Below are positions 46,710-55,743 of a stretch of DNA of 64,000 nt, piece after piece. Numbering within the stretch: the first letter of the stretch is position 1; each line of letters starts with the position of its first letter. A program made the translations under genes and the position numbers. The DNA is from an uncultured Oscillospiraceae bacterium (GTDB taxonomy: Bacteria > Bacillota > Clostridia > Oscillospirales > Oscillospiraceae): positions 1 to 64,000 of the forward strand of contig CALWWP010000007.1 in assembly GCA_944385275.1 (NCBI GenBank), in the 5' to 3' direction. Under the pieces are notes generated by a model that was not told the origin of the DNA, did no database searches, and worked only from the letters and a program-made list of their open reading frames with translations.

Positions 46710-47573
46710 ATGGCAAAAGGACTGGGAGCCGGACTTGGCGCCCTATTCGGAGAGGCCGCGCTGGAAAGCGACTCTATGGACTGCGTTTTTCTTCCTATTT
46801 CCAAAGTGGAAGCGGGAATAAATCAGCCGAGAAAGATTTTCGATGACGAGGCACTTGATGAGCTTGCCGAATCCATTGCAGAGCATGGAATAATTCAGCC
46901 TCTGACTGTGAGAAAGCTCGCTTCGGGGTACTATCAGATAATTGCCGGAGAAAGGCGATGGCGGGCGGCCAGACGAGCCGGACTGGACAAGGTCCCTGTG
47001 CGCATAGTAGAAGCGGACGACAGAAAGGCAATGGAACTGGCTTTGATTGAAAATTTGCAGAGAGAAAATCTGAATCCTATTGAAGAGGCTGAAGGATACC
47101 GCTCTCTAATAGAAGATTACAATTTTACGCAGGAAGAAGCTGCACAGCGGGTCGGAAAAGCGCGGCCTACAGTGACAAATGCGCTGAGGCTGCTGTCACT
47201 CCCCCAGAAAGTACGGGGATATCTGGAAGACGGAAGCATCAGCGCTGGCCATGCGAGAGCCATATTGTCGGTAAAGGACGAGGAACTGCAGATAAAATTG
47301 GCGGACAAAATAGCGGCTGAAAAGCTCAGCGTGCGGCAGGCGGAGACGCTGTCGCACAAATTTACAAAAGGAAATAAGACTCCGGCGAAAGAGGAGATAA
47401 ATTATCTGGAAGAGATAGAACGGCGGCTGGGAGAAGGGCTTGGAAGAAAGGTCAGGATCTTGGCCGGCAAGAAAAAAGGCAGGCTAGAGCTGGAGTTTTA
47501 CGGAAATGACGATCTCGATGATTTGATCGCCGAGATTGAATCATTGATCAAGAAAAGGGGAACAGAGCTTTGA
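46710..47573 (+). CDS. parB: Chromosome partitioning protein ParB (Spo0J)
   Basis: 287 residues. ParB box II GERRWRAARRAG, the CTP-binding-type segment ALIENLQRENLNPIEEAEGY and the helix-turn-helix QEEAAQRVGKARPTVTNALRLL are in order. It binds parS sites like those 0.9 kb upstream and spreads as a CTP-dependent clamp. AGGAGGG precedes the ATG. Its stop overlaps the start of a small membrane protein gene. Confidence 0.96.
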   Translation: MAKGLGAGLGALFGEAALESDSMDCVFLPISKVEAGINQPRKIFDDEALDELAESIAEHGIIQPLTVRKLASGYYQIIAGERRWRAARRAGLDKVPVRIVEADDRKAMELALIENLQRENLNPIEEAEGYRSLIEDYNFTQEEAAQRVGKARPTVTNALRLLSLPQKVRGYLEDGSISAGHARAILSVKDEELQIKLADKIAAEKLSVRQAETLSHKFTKGNKTPAKEEINYLEEIERRLGEGLGRKVRILAGKKKGRLELEFYGNDDLDDLIAEIESLIKKRGTEL

Positions 47574-47755
47574 GACGGGAAAAAACTAACGGCGAGACAA
47601 ATAAGCCAGCAAAGGCGAAATATTCGGTGTTTAGCTATCTTATGACGTTGGTTTCGGTGATGATACTGATCATTATTTTGTCTTGGTGTGTTCATGAAAA
47701 ACAGGATGTTGATCAGCTGCAGTCGCCAAGTGTTATGCAGACGGAAAATATATGA
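47570..47755 (+). CDS. Small membrane protein coupled to parB
   Basis: 61 residues, TTG start overlapping the parB stop (TTGA), with AGGGGA upstream. Basic N-terminus (RREKTNGETNKPAKAK), one hydrophobic helix (about 22-40) and a short polar tail. No family is recognised. It is likely translated together with ParB. A link to origin positioning at the membrane is only a guess. Confidence 0.6.
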   Translation: MRREKTNGETNKPAKAKYSVFSYLMTLVSVMILIIILSWCVHEKQDVDQLQSPSVMQTENI

Positions 47756-47782
47756 AGACGAATTGTTTAGGGGGAAAATAAG

Positions 47783-49078
47783 GTGCTGGATATAAAACGG
47801 ATAAGAGAGAATCCGGAAGAAGTTAAGGCCGGACTTGCAGCGAAAGAGTATGAGGCTTCGGCTGAGATCGACAGGATACTGGAGCTTGACACCAAGCGCC
47901 GCGAGATAATATTTAAAACAGAAGGGCTGAAGGCAGAGCAGAACAAGACCTCAAAGCAGATCCCGGTAATGAAGAAAAACGGCGAGGACACGACAGAGCT
48001 TTTGGCTAAGATGAAAGAACTGTCGGATAATATCAAAGAGATTGACGCAGAGCTCAGAGAAGTAGAATCGGAATACAGATCCCTCATGCTGAGCCTGCCA
48101 AATCTTCCGGATCCGGATCTGAAGCCGGGAGGCAAGGAAAACAACGAGCCGCTGCGCTATTATGGAAAGCCTCACGTATTTGACTTTGAGCCAAAGAACC
48201 ATGTCGACCTGTGCACAGAGCTTGGGCTTATCGACTATACACGCGGAGTAAAGCTCTCCGGAAACGGCTTCTGGGTATACAGAGGGCTTGGCGCAAGACT
48301 TGAGTGGGCACTTTTGAATTACTTTATAGATACGCATTTGGCAGACGGATATGAATTGGTGCTCGTGCCGCACATGCTGGGATACGAGGCAGGTCTGACC
48401 GCCGGCCAGTTCCCAAAGTTTGAACAGGATGTGTATTGGCTTGATACCGCCGAAGATTCTCAGAGAAGATTTATGCTTCCTACGGCTGAGACTGCTCTGG
48501 TAAGCCTGCACAGGGATGAGATTTTGACTGAGGCTGAGCTGCCGCGCAAATATATTTCTTACACTCCGTGTTTCAGAAGAGAGGCTGGAAGCTACCGTTC
48601 GGACGAACGTGGAATGGTAAGAGGACACCAATTCAATAAGGTGGAGATGGTGCAGTATACGAGGCCGGAAGATTCCGATGCTGCATTTGAAGAGCTGGTT
48701 GGCAAGGCGGAGGCTTTGGTCAAGGGACTGGGCTTCCATTTCCGCACTGTGAAATTGGCGGCTGCAGACTGTTCCGCTTCTATGGCGCGTACGTATGACA
48801 TAGAGATCCACATACCTTCCATGAACGGATATAAAGAAGTTTCATCGGTATCGAACGCGAGAGATTATCAGGCCAGAAGAGGATCTATACGCTTTAAGAG
48901 AGAGAGTACTAACAAAATAGAATTCGTTCACACGCTGAACGGTTCGGGGCTTGCAACTTCGAGGATACTGCCTGCAATAGTAGAGCAGAATCAGCAGAAG
49001 GACGGCAGTGTAGTAGTGCCGGAAGTGCTGAGAAAATATCTTGGCGGAATAGAAGTTATTTCTAAAGATAGAATATAG
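47783..49078 (+). CDS. serS: Seryl-tRNA synthetase
   Basis: 431 residues, class II synthetase. The N-terminal coiled-coil arm (about 30-100) binds the tRNA. Motif 2 is ISYTPCFRREAGS, and motif 3 is NGSGLATSRILPAIVE. It charges tRNA-Ser and tRNA-Sec. GTG start behind GGGGGAAAATAAG; the N-terminus LDIKRIRENPEEVK is typical. No T-box is seen in the short upstream gap. Confidence 0.97.
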   Translation: MLDIKRIRENPEEVKAGLAAKEYEASAEIDRILELDTKRREIIFKTEGLKAEQNKTSKQIPVMKKNGEDTTELLAKMKELSDNIKEIDAELREVESEYRSLMLSLPNLPDPDLKPGGKENNEPLRYYGKPHVFDFEPKNHVDLCTELGLIDYTRGVKLSGNGFWVYRGLGARLEWALLNYFIDTHLADGYELVLVPHMLGYEAGLTAGQFPKFEQDVYWLDTAEDSQRRFMLPTAETALVSLHRDEILTEAELPRKYISYTPCFRREAGSYRSDERGMVRGHQFNKVEMVQYTRPEDSDAAFEELVGKAEALVKGLGFHFRTVKLAAADCSASMARTYDIEIHIPSMNGYKEVSSVSNARDYQARRGSIRFKRESTNKIEFVHTLNGSGLATSRILPAIVEQNQQKDGSVVVPEVLRKYLGGIEVISKDRI

Positions 49079-49170
49079 TAGTAGATACCGGACTTTGCAT
49101 TCGGAATACTTTTGGAAAGTCTTTATATAAGTAGGCTTTCCTTAGAACTATAGAACGGCGGGAAAGTGTA

Positions 49171-49875
49171 TTGAAAGAATTATTGCTTAGCGGGGCTGCA
49201 GCACTCGGTATCACTGTAGACGAGGATGTGTGCAAAAGGTTTGAGATTTATGCCGAATTCCTTGAAAAACAGAATGAGAAGACAAACTTGACCGCAGTAC
49301 ACGGCGCAGATGAGATAGCCGTCAGACATTTCTTGGACAGCTTGACAATGCTTAAAGCCGTAGATTTTGAGGGGAAAAGAGTTGTGGATGTAGGGACAGG
49401 CGCCGGATTTCCCGGTGTGCCGATAAAGCTTGCCGTGTCGTCTGTACGGCTGACTCTGCTGGACAGCCTAAACAAAAGGATAGATTTTTTGAAAGAGCTG
49501 GGTGGGATATTGAAGCTCTCTCCTGATACGGAGTATATACATGCGCGCGCAGAAGAGCTTGCTCAACTCCGGCAGTATAGAGAACAGTACGACATCGCGG
49601 TATCAAGGGCTGTAGCTAGACTGAACATGCTAAGCGAATTGTGTTTGCCGTTTGTCAAAGTCGGAGGATGTTTTCTCGCTATGAAGGCGGAAGAAAGCGA
49701 GGAAGAAGTCAAAGAAGCACAAAAAGCGATAGAAAAGCTGGGTGGACGCTTAGAAGGAGCGAAAAGTGTTGAAGTCGGAGGTGTTCGGAGGAGCATTATA
49801 GTTGTATCCAAGGTGGAGAAAACGGATGTAAAATATCCCAGACGTTTTGCCAAGATCAAAAAATCACCGCTATAA
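49171..49875 (+). CDS. rsmG: 16S rRNA m7G527 methyltransferase RsmG (GidB)
   Basis: 234 residues. SAM-binding motif VVDVGTGAGFPGVPIKL, with HFLDSLTML and ARAEELAQ before and after it. Start is TTG 49171 with the purine-rich CGGGAAAGTG upstream; no better start exists. Methylates G527 of 16S rRNA. In many Firmicutes it lies next to mnmG and parA; here it follows serS and precedes the decarboxylase genes. Confidence 0.95.
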   Translation: MKELLLSGAAALGITVDEDVCKRFEIYAEFLEKQNEKTNLTAVHGADEIAVRHFLDSLTMLKAVDFEGKRVVDVGTGAGFPGVPIKLAVSSVRLTLLDSLNKRIDFLKELGGILKLSPDTEYIHARAEELAQLRQYREQYDIAVSRAVARLNMLSELCLPFVKVGGCFLAMKAEESEEEVKEAQKAIEKLGGRLEGAKSVEVGGVRRSIIVVSKVEKTDVKYPRRFAKIKKSPL

Positions 49876-49889
49876 TAGGAGATCGAGTT

Positions 49890-51275
49890 ATGCAAGTAAG
49901 ATTTACGGAAACAGTTTTAAGAGATGGAAATCAGTCACTGATAGCCACGCGTATGCCGATAGAAGATTTCGAGCCGATACTTGAAACCATGGACTCGGCT
50001 GGATATTATTCAATCGAGTGCTGGGGAGGAGCTACGTTTGACGCCTGCCTGAGGTATTTGAACGAAGATCCATGGGAAAGACTGCGCAAGATAAAGGCTA
50101 AGGTTTCAAATACAAAACTTCAGATGCTTTTGCGCGGACAAAATCTGCTTGGATACAAGCACTATCCCGACGACGCTGTCAGAATGTTCATAAGGCATGC
50201 TGTAGAAAATGGAATAGATATTATTCGTATATTTGATGCGCTCAACGACCTGAGAAATGTCGAAGTTGCAGTCGATGAAACGCTTAAATGCGGGGCTATA
50301 GCTTCTGGAGCAATTTCCTACACTACAAGTCCTGTCCATACGATAGAAAAATATATCGAACTGAGTAAAGATTTTAAAAACATGGGCGTCCAAAGCATTA
50401 CGATCAAAGATATGGCCGGTATCATGGGGCCCAAGGAAGCCTATGATCTTATAAGTGCGATAAAGGACAGCATAGACATTCCTGTCGTACTTCATACACA
50501 TTGCACGACGGGTCTTGCCTATATGACGGCCATTAAAGCTGTGGAAGCGGGGGCTGATATTATCGACACGGCGATCTCCAGCTTTTCAGGAGGAACATCG
50601 CAGCCAGCTACGGAATCTGTTGCGTATGCACTGGAGCAGATGGGATATGAAACCGGGCTTGACCACGAAGTGCTGAAGAAGGTAAACGATTATTTCAAAC
50701 CGTTAAAGGAAAAATATATCCGGTCAGGTCTTTTAGATCCGGCAGTGCTTGCGACTGACTCAGATGCATTGATATATCAGATACCGGGAGGAATGCTCTC
50801 CAACTTGATTTCGCAGCTGAAAGCGCAAAATGCCATGGACAGACTTGATGAGGTCCTGACAGAAACTCCAAAGGTGCGCAAAGACCTTGGATATCCGCCT
50901 CTGGTCACGCCGACAAGCCAGATGGTGGGAGTTCAAGCGGCCACAAATGTCCTGCTCGGCGAACGGTACAAAAGCGTTGGCAAGGAAGTGAAAGCCTACT
51001 TGAGAGGCGAATATGGCAAAGCACCTGGACCGGTAAACGAGGAACTGAAGAAGAAAGTTTTGGGCGATGAAGAACCAATAAGCGGAAGATTTGCCGATAC
51101 GCTTGAGCCGTGTTTTGATAAAGCAAAAGCGGAAATAGGTGAGCTTGCAAAAAATGACGAGGATGTATTGTCGTATATTGCTTTCCCTCAAGTTGCAAAG
51201 ACTTTCTTTGAGAATAGAGATAAAAAGCCGGAATTAGAAGAAGTGAAAGCTTTTTATAGTATAGAGCTGTTGTAA
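49890..51275 (+). CDS. Oxaloacetate decarboxylase alpha / pyruvate carboxylase B-type carboxyltransferase
   Basis: 461 residues. Carboxyltransferase TIM barrel of the HMGL-like family: FTETVLRDGNQSL at the start, metal and substrate residues in RIFDALND, the carboxylated lysine K173 in TIKDMAG, and HTHCTTGLA. It lacks a C-terminal biotin domain; that is encoded by the third gene of the set. It transfers the carboxyl group between oxaloacetate (or a similar acid) and biotin. No beta subunit and no biotin carboxylase lie nearby, so direction and partner are open. Confidence 0.93.
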   Translation: MQVRFTETVLRDGNQSLIATRMPIEDFEPILETMDSAGYYSIECWGGATFDACLRYLNEDPWERLRKIKAKVSNTKLQMLLRGQNLLGYKHYPDDAVRMFIRHAVENGIDIIRIFDALNDLRNVEVAVDETLKCGAIASGAISYTTSPVHTIEKYIELSKDFKNMGVQSITIKDMAGIMGPKEAYDLISAIKDSIDIPVVLHTHCTTGLAYMTAIKAVEAGADIIDTAISSFSGGTSQPATESVAYALEQMGYETGLDHEVLKKVNDYFKPLKEKYIRSGLLDPAVLATDSDALIYQIPGGMLSNLISQLKAQNAMDRLDEVLTETPKVRKDLGYPPLVTPTSQMVGVQAATNVLLGERYKSVGKEVKAYLRGEYGKAPGPVNEELKKKVLGDEEPISGRFADTLEPCFDKAKAEIGELAKNDEDVLSYIAFPQVAKTFFENRDKKPELEEVKAFYSIELL

Positions 51276-51288
51276 GGAGGGGCTGGGA

Positions 51289-51639
51289 GTGACTAACTTT
51301 GAATTTGCGATAGCCGGCATACTTGCGGCATTCGTGCTGTGTATGCTTTATTTTGCGGTAAGTTTCCGCAAGCTGGGACAAGAACTCATTGACAAAATAG
51401 ACGCTGTTAAGGCGCCGGCAGGAGTGCAGCTCACTGAAGCAGTTTCGGCCGCACCGCCCGTACCGGCCCCCGTCCAAATGGCAGGACCGGCTCCGAAGGC
51501 CATGAAAGAGATCACTCTTGTTGGAGTTCCGGAGAGAACAGCGGCCATGCTTATGGCTATTGTGGCAGATGAATTGAAAGTAAGCATAGATCAGCTGACT
51601 TTCATTTCTATTAAAGATGTGACTGAGGAGAGTGCATGA
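51289..51639 (+). CDS. OadG-like membrane subunit
   Basis: 116 residues, GTG start. One hydrophobic helix (7-26), a Pro/Ala-rich linker (about 45-68) and a C-terminal mixed domain. The layout resembles the gamma subunit of sodium-pumping decarboxylases, which anchors the alpha subunit. It sits between the alpha-type gene (13 bases before) and the biotin carrier gene (4-base overlap). TAAGGAGG precedes the start. Confidence 0.75.
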   Translation: MTNFEFAIAGILAAFVLCMLYFAVSFRKLGQELIDKIDAVKAPAGVQLTEAVSAAPPVPAPVQMAGPAPKAMKEITLVGVPERTAAMLMAIVADELKVSIDQLTFISIKDVTEESA

Positions 51640-52052
51640 TGAAGTATAAAATTACGCTCAACAACCGAGTATATGAAATCGAAGTAGAAAAGGGCGAGGC
51701 CAGAGTTCTTAACGAATACGACAAGACAGCCGAGCCAACAGCTGCACCAGCGCCAGCAGCTGCGCCAGCGCCAGCAGCGGCACCAGCACCAGCACCAGCA
51801 CCAGCACCAGCACCAGCAGCAGCTGCTGCGCCTGCAGGGGCGGAGCCAATAACATCTCCTCTGCCGGGATCAATTCTCAGCATTCCGGTGAAAGAGGGAC
51901 AAAGTGTGCAGGCAAATGAAGTGCTTATAGTCCTAGAGGCTATGAAAATGGAAAATGAGGTTGTAGCCCCGAGAGCGGGAACTGTAAGAGGGATCTCGGT
52001 GACAGCTGGAGCTATGGTAAACACTGGCGATCTGTTGATGTCTTTGGAATGA
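51636..52052 (+). CDS. Biotin carboxyl carrier protein
   Basis: 138 residues. A short N-terminal strand-rich part, then an Ala/Pro-rich linker (about 35-68) and a biotinyl domain with EAMKMEN, biotinylated at K104. It carries the carboxyl group for the decarboxylase. A double ATG lies at the start; both codons are possible (51636 or 51639). The linker is encoded by a tandem CACCAG repeat. Confidence 0.93.
   Translation: MMKYKITLNNRVYEIEVEKGEARVLNEYDKTAEPTAAPAPAAAPAPAAAPAPAPAPAPAPAAAAAPAGAEPITSPLPGSILSIPVKEGQSVQANEVLIVLEAMKMENEVVAPRAGTVRGISVTAGAMVNTGDLLMSLE
51740..51836 (+). repeat. Tandem CACCAG / GCGCCA repeat coding for the Ala-Pro linker
   Basis: Six perfect CACCAG copies at 51781-51816, preceded by similar GCGCCAGCAGC units and followed by CAGCAGCTGCTG. 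Each hexamer encodes Ala-Pro, so gain or loss keeps the frame. Confidence 0.9.
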
Positions 52053-52109
52053 CGTAATACATCAACAAGCGGCCCATGATAAAGGCTGCTTTGTAAGGAG
52101 GTATGTATT

Positions 52110-53000
52110 ATGACTATTGAAGAGATCGATACATTTTTACGTATTGCGGATATAAAAAGCGTTACAAAAGTAGCAGAGGACATGTATATTACTACGCAGG
52201 GTGTGCGTAAGCGAATAAAGAAACTGGAGGATGAACTGGGAGCTAAGCTGTTTGAACGCCTGCCGAGAGAAATGAAACTCACCCCGTTTGGGCAGTTTTT
52301 CTATGATGAAGCCAAGCCGATAGTTAGGTATGTTGAAGAATTGAGCGGCAGCCTAGAACGGTTTGACAGGAAGATGTCGCGTACAATGAGAGTTGGGATA
52401 CCTCAGGATATCCCGGGCTGGAGTGAGCGGTTTAAAGCTATTTGTGAAGACTTTGAAAAAGAGCACCCCCAATATAGTGTAAAATTTTTTGAAGACAAGC
52501 TGCTGCGAAATCGCAAACAATTAGAAGACGGAGAGCTTGATGTAGCTATCGTTCCCAATAAAATGGGCGAGAAAAAATATGTGCAGCTTTTAGCTTTTGA
52601 AAGAGAATATCTGCTCGTTATGGGAAGAACTCATCCTTTGGCACATAAAAAAGAGATTACTGACGAAGACATATTAAATGAACTGTTTATATTTGCCGGT
52701 CCAGAAACTTATATGGAAGAGTATCTGAAAAGCATAGGGGCAAAGAGTGCGAATATGATCTATGTTCAGGAAAACAGGAGCATAAGGGAGCTAAGCGTTG
52801 AAAACGGTTTTGCATTAAGCTTTTCGGGAGCAGATGTTTTGACGCCGGGAGCGGAGCCTCCGAAAGACATCTGTTACAAACGGTTTTTGCCTCCGCATAT
52901 CGTAGACTATTATTTTACTGCATCAATAGACAATATGAAAAAAGAAGTGGTGAAGAGGTTTTTTGAATACCTCGAAGATAAAACGCCGCTTTCTCTGTAA
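52110..53000 (+). CDS. LysR-family transcriptional regulator
   Basis: 296 residues. Winged helix (1-65) with recognition segment ITTQGVRKRIKKLEDELG, the same TxQG variation as the LysR at 16103-16999, and a LysR substrate domain. TAAGGAGGTATGT precedes the ATG. It stands upstream of an MBL hydrolase and a solute-binding lipoprotein on the same strand. A terminator follows, so the target genes have their own transcript. Confidence 0.92.
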   Translation: MTIEEIDTFLRIADIKSVTKVAEDMYITTQGVRKRIKKLEDELGAKLFERLPREMKLTPFGQFFYDEAKPIVRYVEELSGSLERFDRKMSRTMRVGIPQDIPGWSERFKAICEDFEKEHPQYSVKFFEDKLLRNRKQLEDGELDVAIVPNKMGEKKYVQLLAFEREYLLVMGRTHPLAHKKEITDEDILNELFIFAGPETYMEEYLKSIGAKSANMIYVQENRSIRELSVENGFALSFSGADVLTPGAEPPKDICYKRFLPPHIVDYYFTASIDNMKKEVVKRFFEYLEDKTPLSL

Positions 53001-53004
53001 AAAC

Positions 53005-53048
53005 AAAAAAGCAGTAGAATTTCTTTTAAGAAATTCTACTGCTTTTTT
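53005..53048 (+). terminator. Terminator after the second lysR gene
   Basis: A 21-base perfect inverted repeat (AAAAAAGCAGTAGAATTTCTT and its complement), ending in T7. Confidence 0.92.
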
Positions 53049-53157
53049 TGTGTGCAAAGAACAAAAAGTTTGCAAAATAACAAAAAAGGGTTGCTTTACA
53101 AGCACAGATTCGTGGTATATGCTGAAAAACAAATAAAAGGTGAAGGAGATATTGAAT

Positions 53158-53997
53158 ATGGATGTTTTCAAAGAAAAGGGAATTAAATTTCGTTGGTTTA
53201 CAGAGAATTGTTTTGAGTTTGAATTTCAAAGCGGAAAAACATTACTTATAGATCCCATGCTACCAGATGTTGAAAAGAGCCCTGAATGGAAGGAATTTGG
53301 CTCTGGATTTACGCCTAAAGATTTAAAAAGATGTGATTATGTGTGCATTACGCATACGCATGGAGATCATGTTGACAGTTTGAAAGAAGTGTGCGATCTA
53401 TTTAATCCTGTAGTTATGGTACATGAGGCATCTGTTGTTATGCTGGCAAAGGATAGAGATCTTCCCATTAGAAAGATGCTCGCCTATACCCAGCCTGCGA
53501 CATATGACTTTGGAGATTTTAAAATATCTATGTATCCCGGTACACATGTGCCCACTATAGGAGATGTTCCCTACAGCAAATTTGCAGAAAGGTTCGGAGG
53601 AGGTGGAATGGAGCCTACAGAGAGCAATATTTTTGGCTCATGCTTCAATACCAATTTCATGCTTGAAGTTCCGGGCGGCATTCGCATAGCCTTTGTACAG
53701 GGAGAATATGTCCCGCTTACCAAAAATGCGTTCTATAAGAGCCGCCCCACTCTTCTCATACGTCAGCTTACACTGATAGACAGATTCCCAGAGGCATTCG
53801 ATGCTCTTATTGAGTGTATGGACGATACAGAGGCAGGCATGACTGCGTTTATGTGCCATCACCATAAGACAAAAAATCCGCAGAAGACGGCCAAGGAAAT
53901 AAACGAGGTCATGGAGAAAAAGAACGGGCTTTCCAGAATGTTTGTACCGCAGTCCGGCAAGCAATACATACTGCGGGCAGGAATAGAGGAAATATAA
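53158..53997 (+). CDS. MBL-fold hydrolase, UlaG-like
   Basis: 279 residues. The zinc motif THTHGDH has H66, H68, D70 and H71, and further His residues lie in MYPGTHVPT and CHHHKTK. The type is similar to UlaG/Zn-dependent lactonase-like proteins. The frame opens at 53140, but ATG 53158 preceded by AAGGAG is chosen. The solute-binding lipoprotein gene is 32 bases downstream, so the two are one operon. Perhaps it acts on the bound or imported compound; this is inference. Confidence 0.87.
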   Translation: MDVFKEKGIKFRWFTENCFEFEFQSGKTLLIDPMLPDVEKSPEWKEFGSGFTPKDLKRCDYVCITHTHGDHVDSLKEVCDLFNPVVMVHEASVVMLAKDRDLPIRKMLAYTQPATYDFGDFKISMYPGTHVPTIGDVPYSKFAERFGGGGMEPTESNIFGSCFNTNFMLEVPGGIRIAFVQGEYVPLTKNAFYKSRPTLLIRQLTLIDRFPEAFDALIECMDDTEAGMTAFMCHHHKTKNPQKTAKEINEVMEKKNGLSRMFVPQSGKQYILRAGIEEI

Positions 53998-54029
53998 AAA
54001 AGCATAAATTTTAGGAGGAGGAATAATAG

Positions 54030-55640
54030 ATGAAAGTAAGAGTGCTGACGATCATTTTGGCTTTATGCATGTTGATAGGCCTGATGGCCGGCTGCGCAGA
54101 GTCAGATCCGACCCCAAGCCCAAGTGCAGATCCGCAGAATACTGGATCAATCGCAGATCCCAGCGACAACAGTCAAAAAGAGGACAGAAAGGGCGGAGAA
54201 ATAACCATTCCAACGAGTATGTTTATTTCAAGTATGGTGCCATGGGAAGTAACAGCTAAAGGCGGATGGGTCACTATGGAGCCCGCCATCGAACACCTTG
54301 GAAGACTAAATCTTGACGGCAGCGTAACTCCGTTCTTGGCAGAGGAATTCATTGAGGACGCCGAGAACAACACACTTACCATCAAATTGCGCGAAGGCAT
54401 AAAATTCTCGGACGGCAGTGATTTTAATGCCGATGTATTGGTATGGACTCTGGAGCAATTTATTGCTTCCGGTAAGGATGCAGAAGTTTGCAGCCCATCT
54501 AAGTTTGAAGCGACAGACGAATACACTGTCGTAATGTATTTTGACAGCTATGCCAACGACAGGCTTGAGACTCTGAGCCAGGTACATATCATGTCTCAAA
54601 AAGCTTTTGAGGAAAACGGAGGCGAGTGGGCCGCTACGAATCCGATAGGAACAGGTGCGTTTGTAGTAGAGAGCTACGAACTGGGACATTCAATCGTTTA
54701 CGCAGCCAGAGATGATTACTGGCAGGACGGACTTCCGTATCTTGACAAAATAACCTTTATGCTTATGACGGATACAAACACTCAGCTTACTGCGTTCATC
54801 AATGGCGAGCTGGATATTTTCAGCGCGAGCACAGGTGCGCACATGGCTCAGGTAGAGGCGCTCACAGGAGTCAAAAAGATATCTAGTGAAAGTGGTATCA
54901 GAGCTACCCAGCAGTATTTCCTCGTAAATTCAGCTGACGAAAACTCTCCGTTTTCAGATGTAAGAGTCCGCAGGGCATTTTATATGGGCCTCGACCGCGA
55001 TTCTTCCGCTGTTGCCCTGACAGAAGGATTGGGCTACGGAGTAGATCAGTACATTTCTGTCGGTATATACGGACATTTGGAAGACGACGAGCTGTACTCC
55101 ACATATGATTATGATGTAGAAGCGGCAAAGGCGCTGCTTGCCGAAGCGGGTTATCCGGACGGTTTCAGCTGTGAGCTGCTGACGCGCCCGCAGAGCGACA
55201 AACAGGCGGTAGCGATGCAGTCATATGCTGTTGCCATAGGAATAGACGCCGAGATACGCACAATGGAACTGAACCAGTTTAATACCGTTACTAAAGAAGA
55301 AGGATTTTCTGGCATAGCTATCGGCGGAGGCGGTATCGGAGCGATGAATCCGGGGCTTAGCCTGTCTCGTCTTGTTCCAAGATGGGAAAAGGCGACCGGA
55401 GGATATGACAAGTTCCCGGAATGGAAGACACTGCTGGATGATGCAGCTCTGGCAGTTGGACAGGAGAATATAGAGACTGCATATAAAGCTGTCGGATATT
55501 TCCTCAACGAACAGCTTCCTGTCATGGGATGGTATGACCAGCTCACTCCGGCATATGCCAAGGAGGAGCTGCAGGACAGCAATTATCAGTGGGCAGAGGC
55601 GTATTCATGGACGCCGGAAATGGCCTATCTTGCAAAATAA
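54030..55640 (+). CDS. ABC transporter solute-binding lipoprotein, family 5 (second paralogue)
   Basis: 536 residues. Lipoprotein signal with lipobox LMAGC, C22 lipidated, then a Pro/Ser linker. SBP_bac_5 domain with TLTIKLREGIKFSDGSDFNADV, NPIGTGAFV, SADENSPFSDVRVRRAF and ALTEGLGYGVDQY. These blocks correspond closely to those in the other lipoprotein (17338-18960). Ligand unknown. No permease or ATPase genes follow. AGGAGGAGGAATAATAG precedes the ATG; it is the last gene after the MBL hydrolase. Confidence 0.94.
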   Translation: MKVRVLTIILALCMLIGLMAGCAESDPTPSPSADPQNTGSIADPSDNSQKEDRKGGEITIPTSMFISSMVPWEVTAKGGWVTMEPAIEHLGRLNLDGSVTPFLAEEFIEDAENNTLTIKLREGIKFSDGSDFNADVLVWTLEQFIASGKDAEVCSPSKFEATDEYTVVMYFDSYANDRLETLSQVHIMSQKAFEENGGEWAATNPIGTGAFVVESYELGHSIVYAARDDYWQDGLPYLDKITFMLMTDTNTQLTAFINGELDIFSASTGAHMAQVEALTGVKKISSESGIRATQQYFLVNSADENSPFSDVRVRRAFYMGLDRDSSAVALTEGLGYGVDQYISVGIYGHLEDDELYSTYDYDVEAAKALLAEAGYPDGFSCELLTRPQSDKQAVAMQSYAVAIGIDAEIRTMELNQFNTVTKEEGFSGIAIGGGGIGAMNPGLSLSRLVPRWEKATGGYDKFPEWKTLLDDAALAVGQENIETAYKAVGYFLNEQLPVMGWYDQLTPAYAKEELQDSNYQWAEAYSWTPEMAYLAK

Positions 55641-55649
55641 ACAAATAAA

Positions 55650-55690
55650 AGAATAAACTGGAGCTCAAGACTTGAGCTCCAGTTTATTCT
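55650..55690 (+). terminator. Terminator after the second solute-binding-protein gene
   Basis: A near-perfect 20-bp inverted repeat (AGAATAAACTGGAGCTCAAG and its complement) around a single A. It is AT-rich at both ends. Confidence 0.9.
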
Positions 55691-55702
55691 GCTTTTAAAT
55701 AC

Positions 55703-55728
55703 AAAAAGCGGGAGCAAGCTCCCGCTTT
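55703..55728 (-). terminator. Terminator of secG
   Basis: GCGGGAGC and GCTCCCGC with A/T3 extension form the stem. T5 follows on the minus strand. Confidence 0.88.
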
Positions 55729-55743
55729 AAAAAGACAGAACAT

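Noticed and set aside
49114..49141. Terminator between serS and rsmG
   Set aside because: The 8-bp stem GGAAAGTC/GGCTTTCC has a weak loop and no T-run.
51740..51836. CRISPR-like repeat
   Set aside because: A continuous hexamer tract in a coding frame without spacers.
51611..52282. 223-codon minus-strand frame rich in Gly/Ala
   Set aside because: Product of the tandem CACCAG repeat read on the opposite strand.
53091..53121. Promoter for the second MBL gene (TTGCTT / TATATG)
   Set aside because: Spacer of 19 and weak hexamers; not convincing, although some promoter is expected after the terminator.
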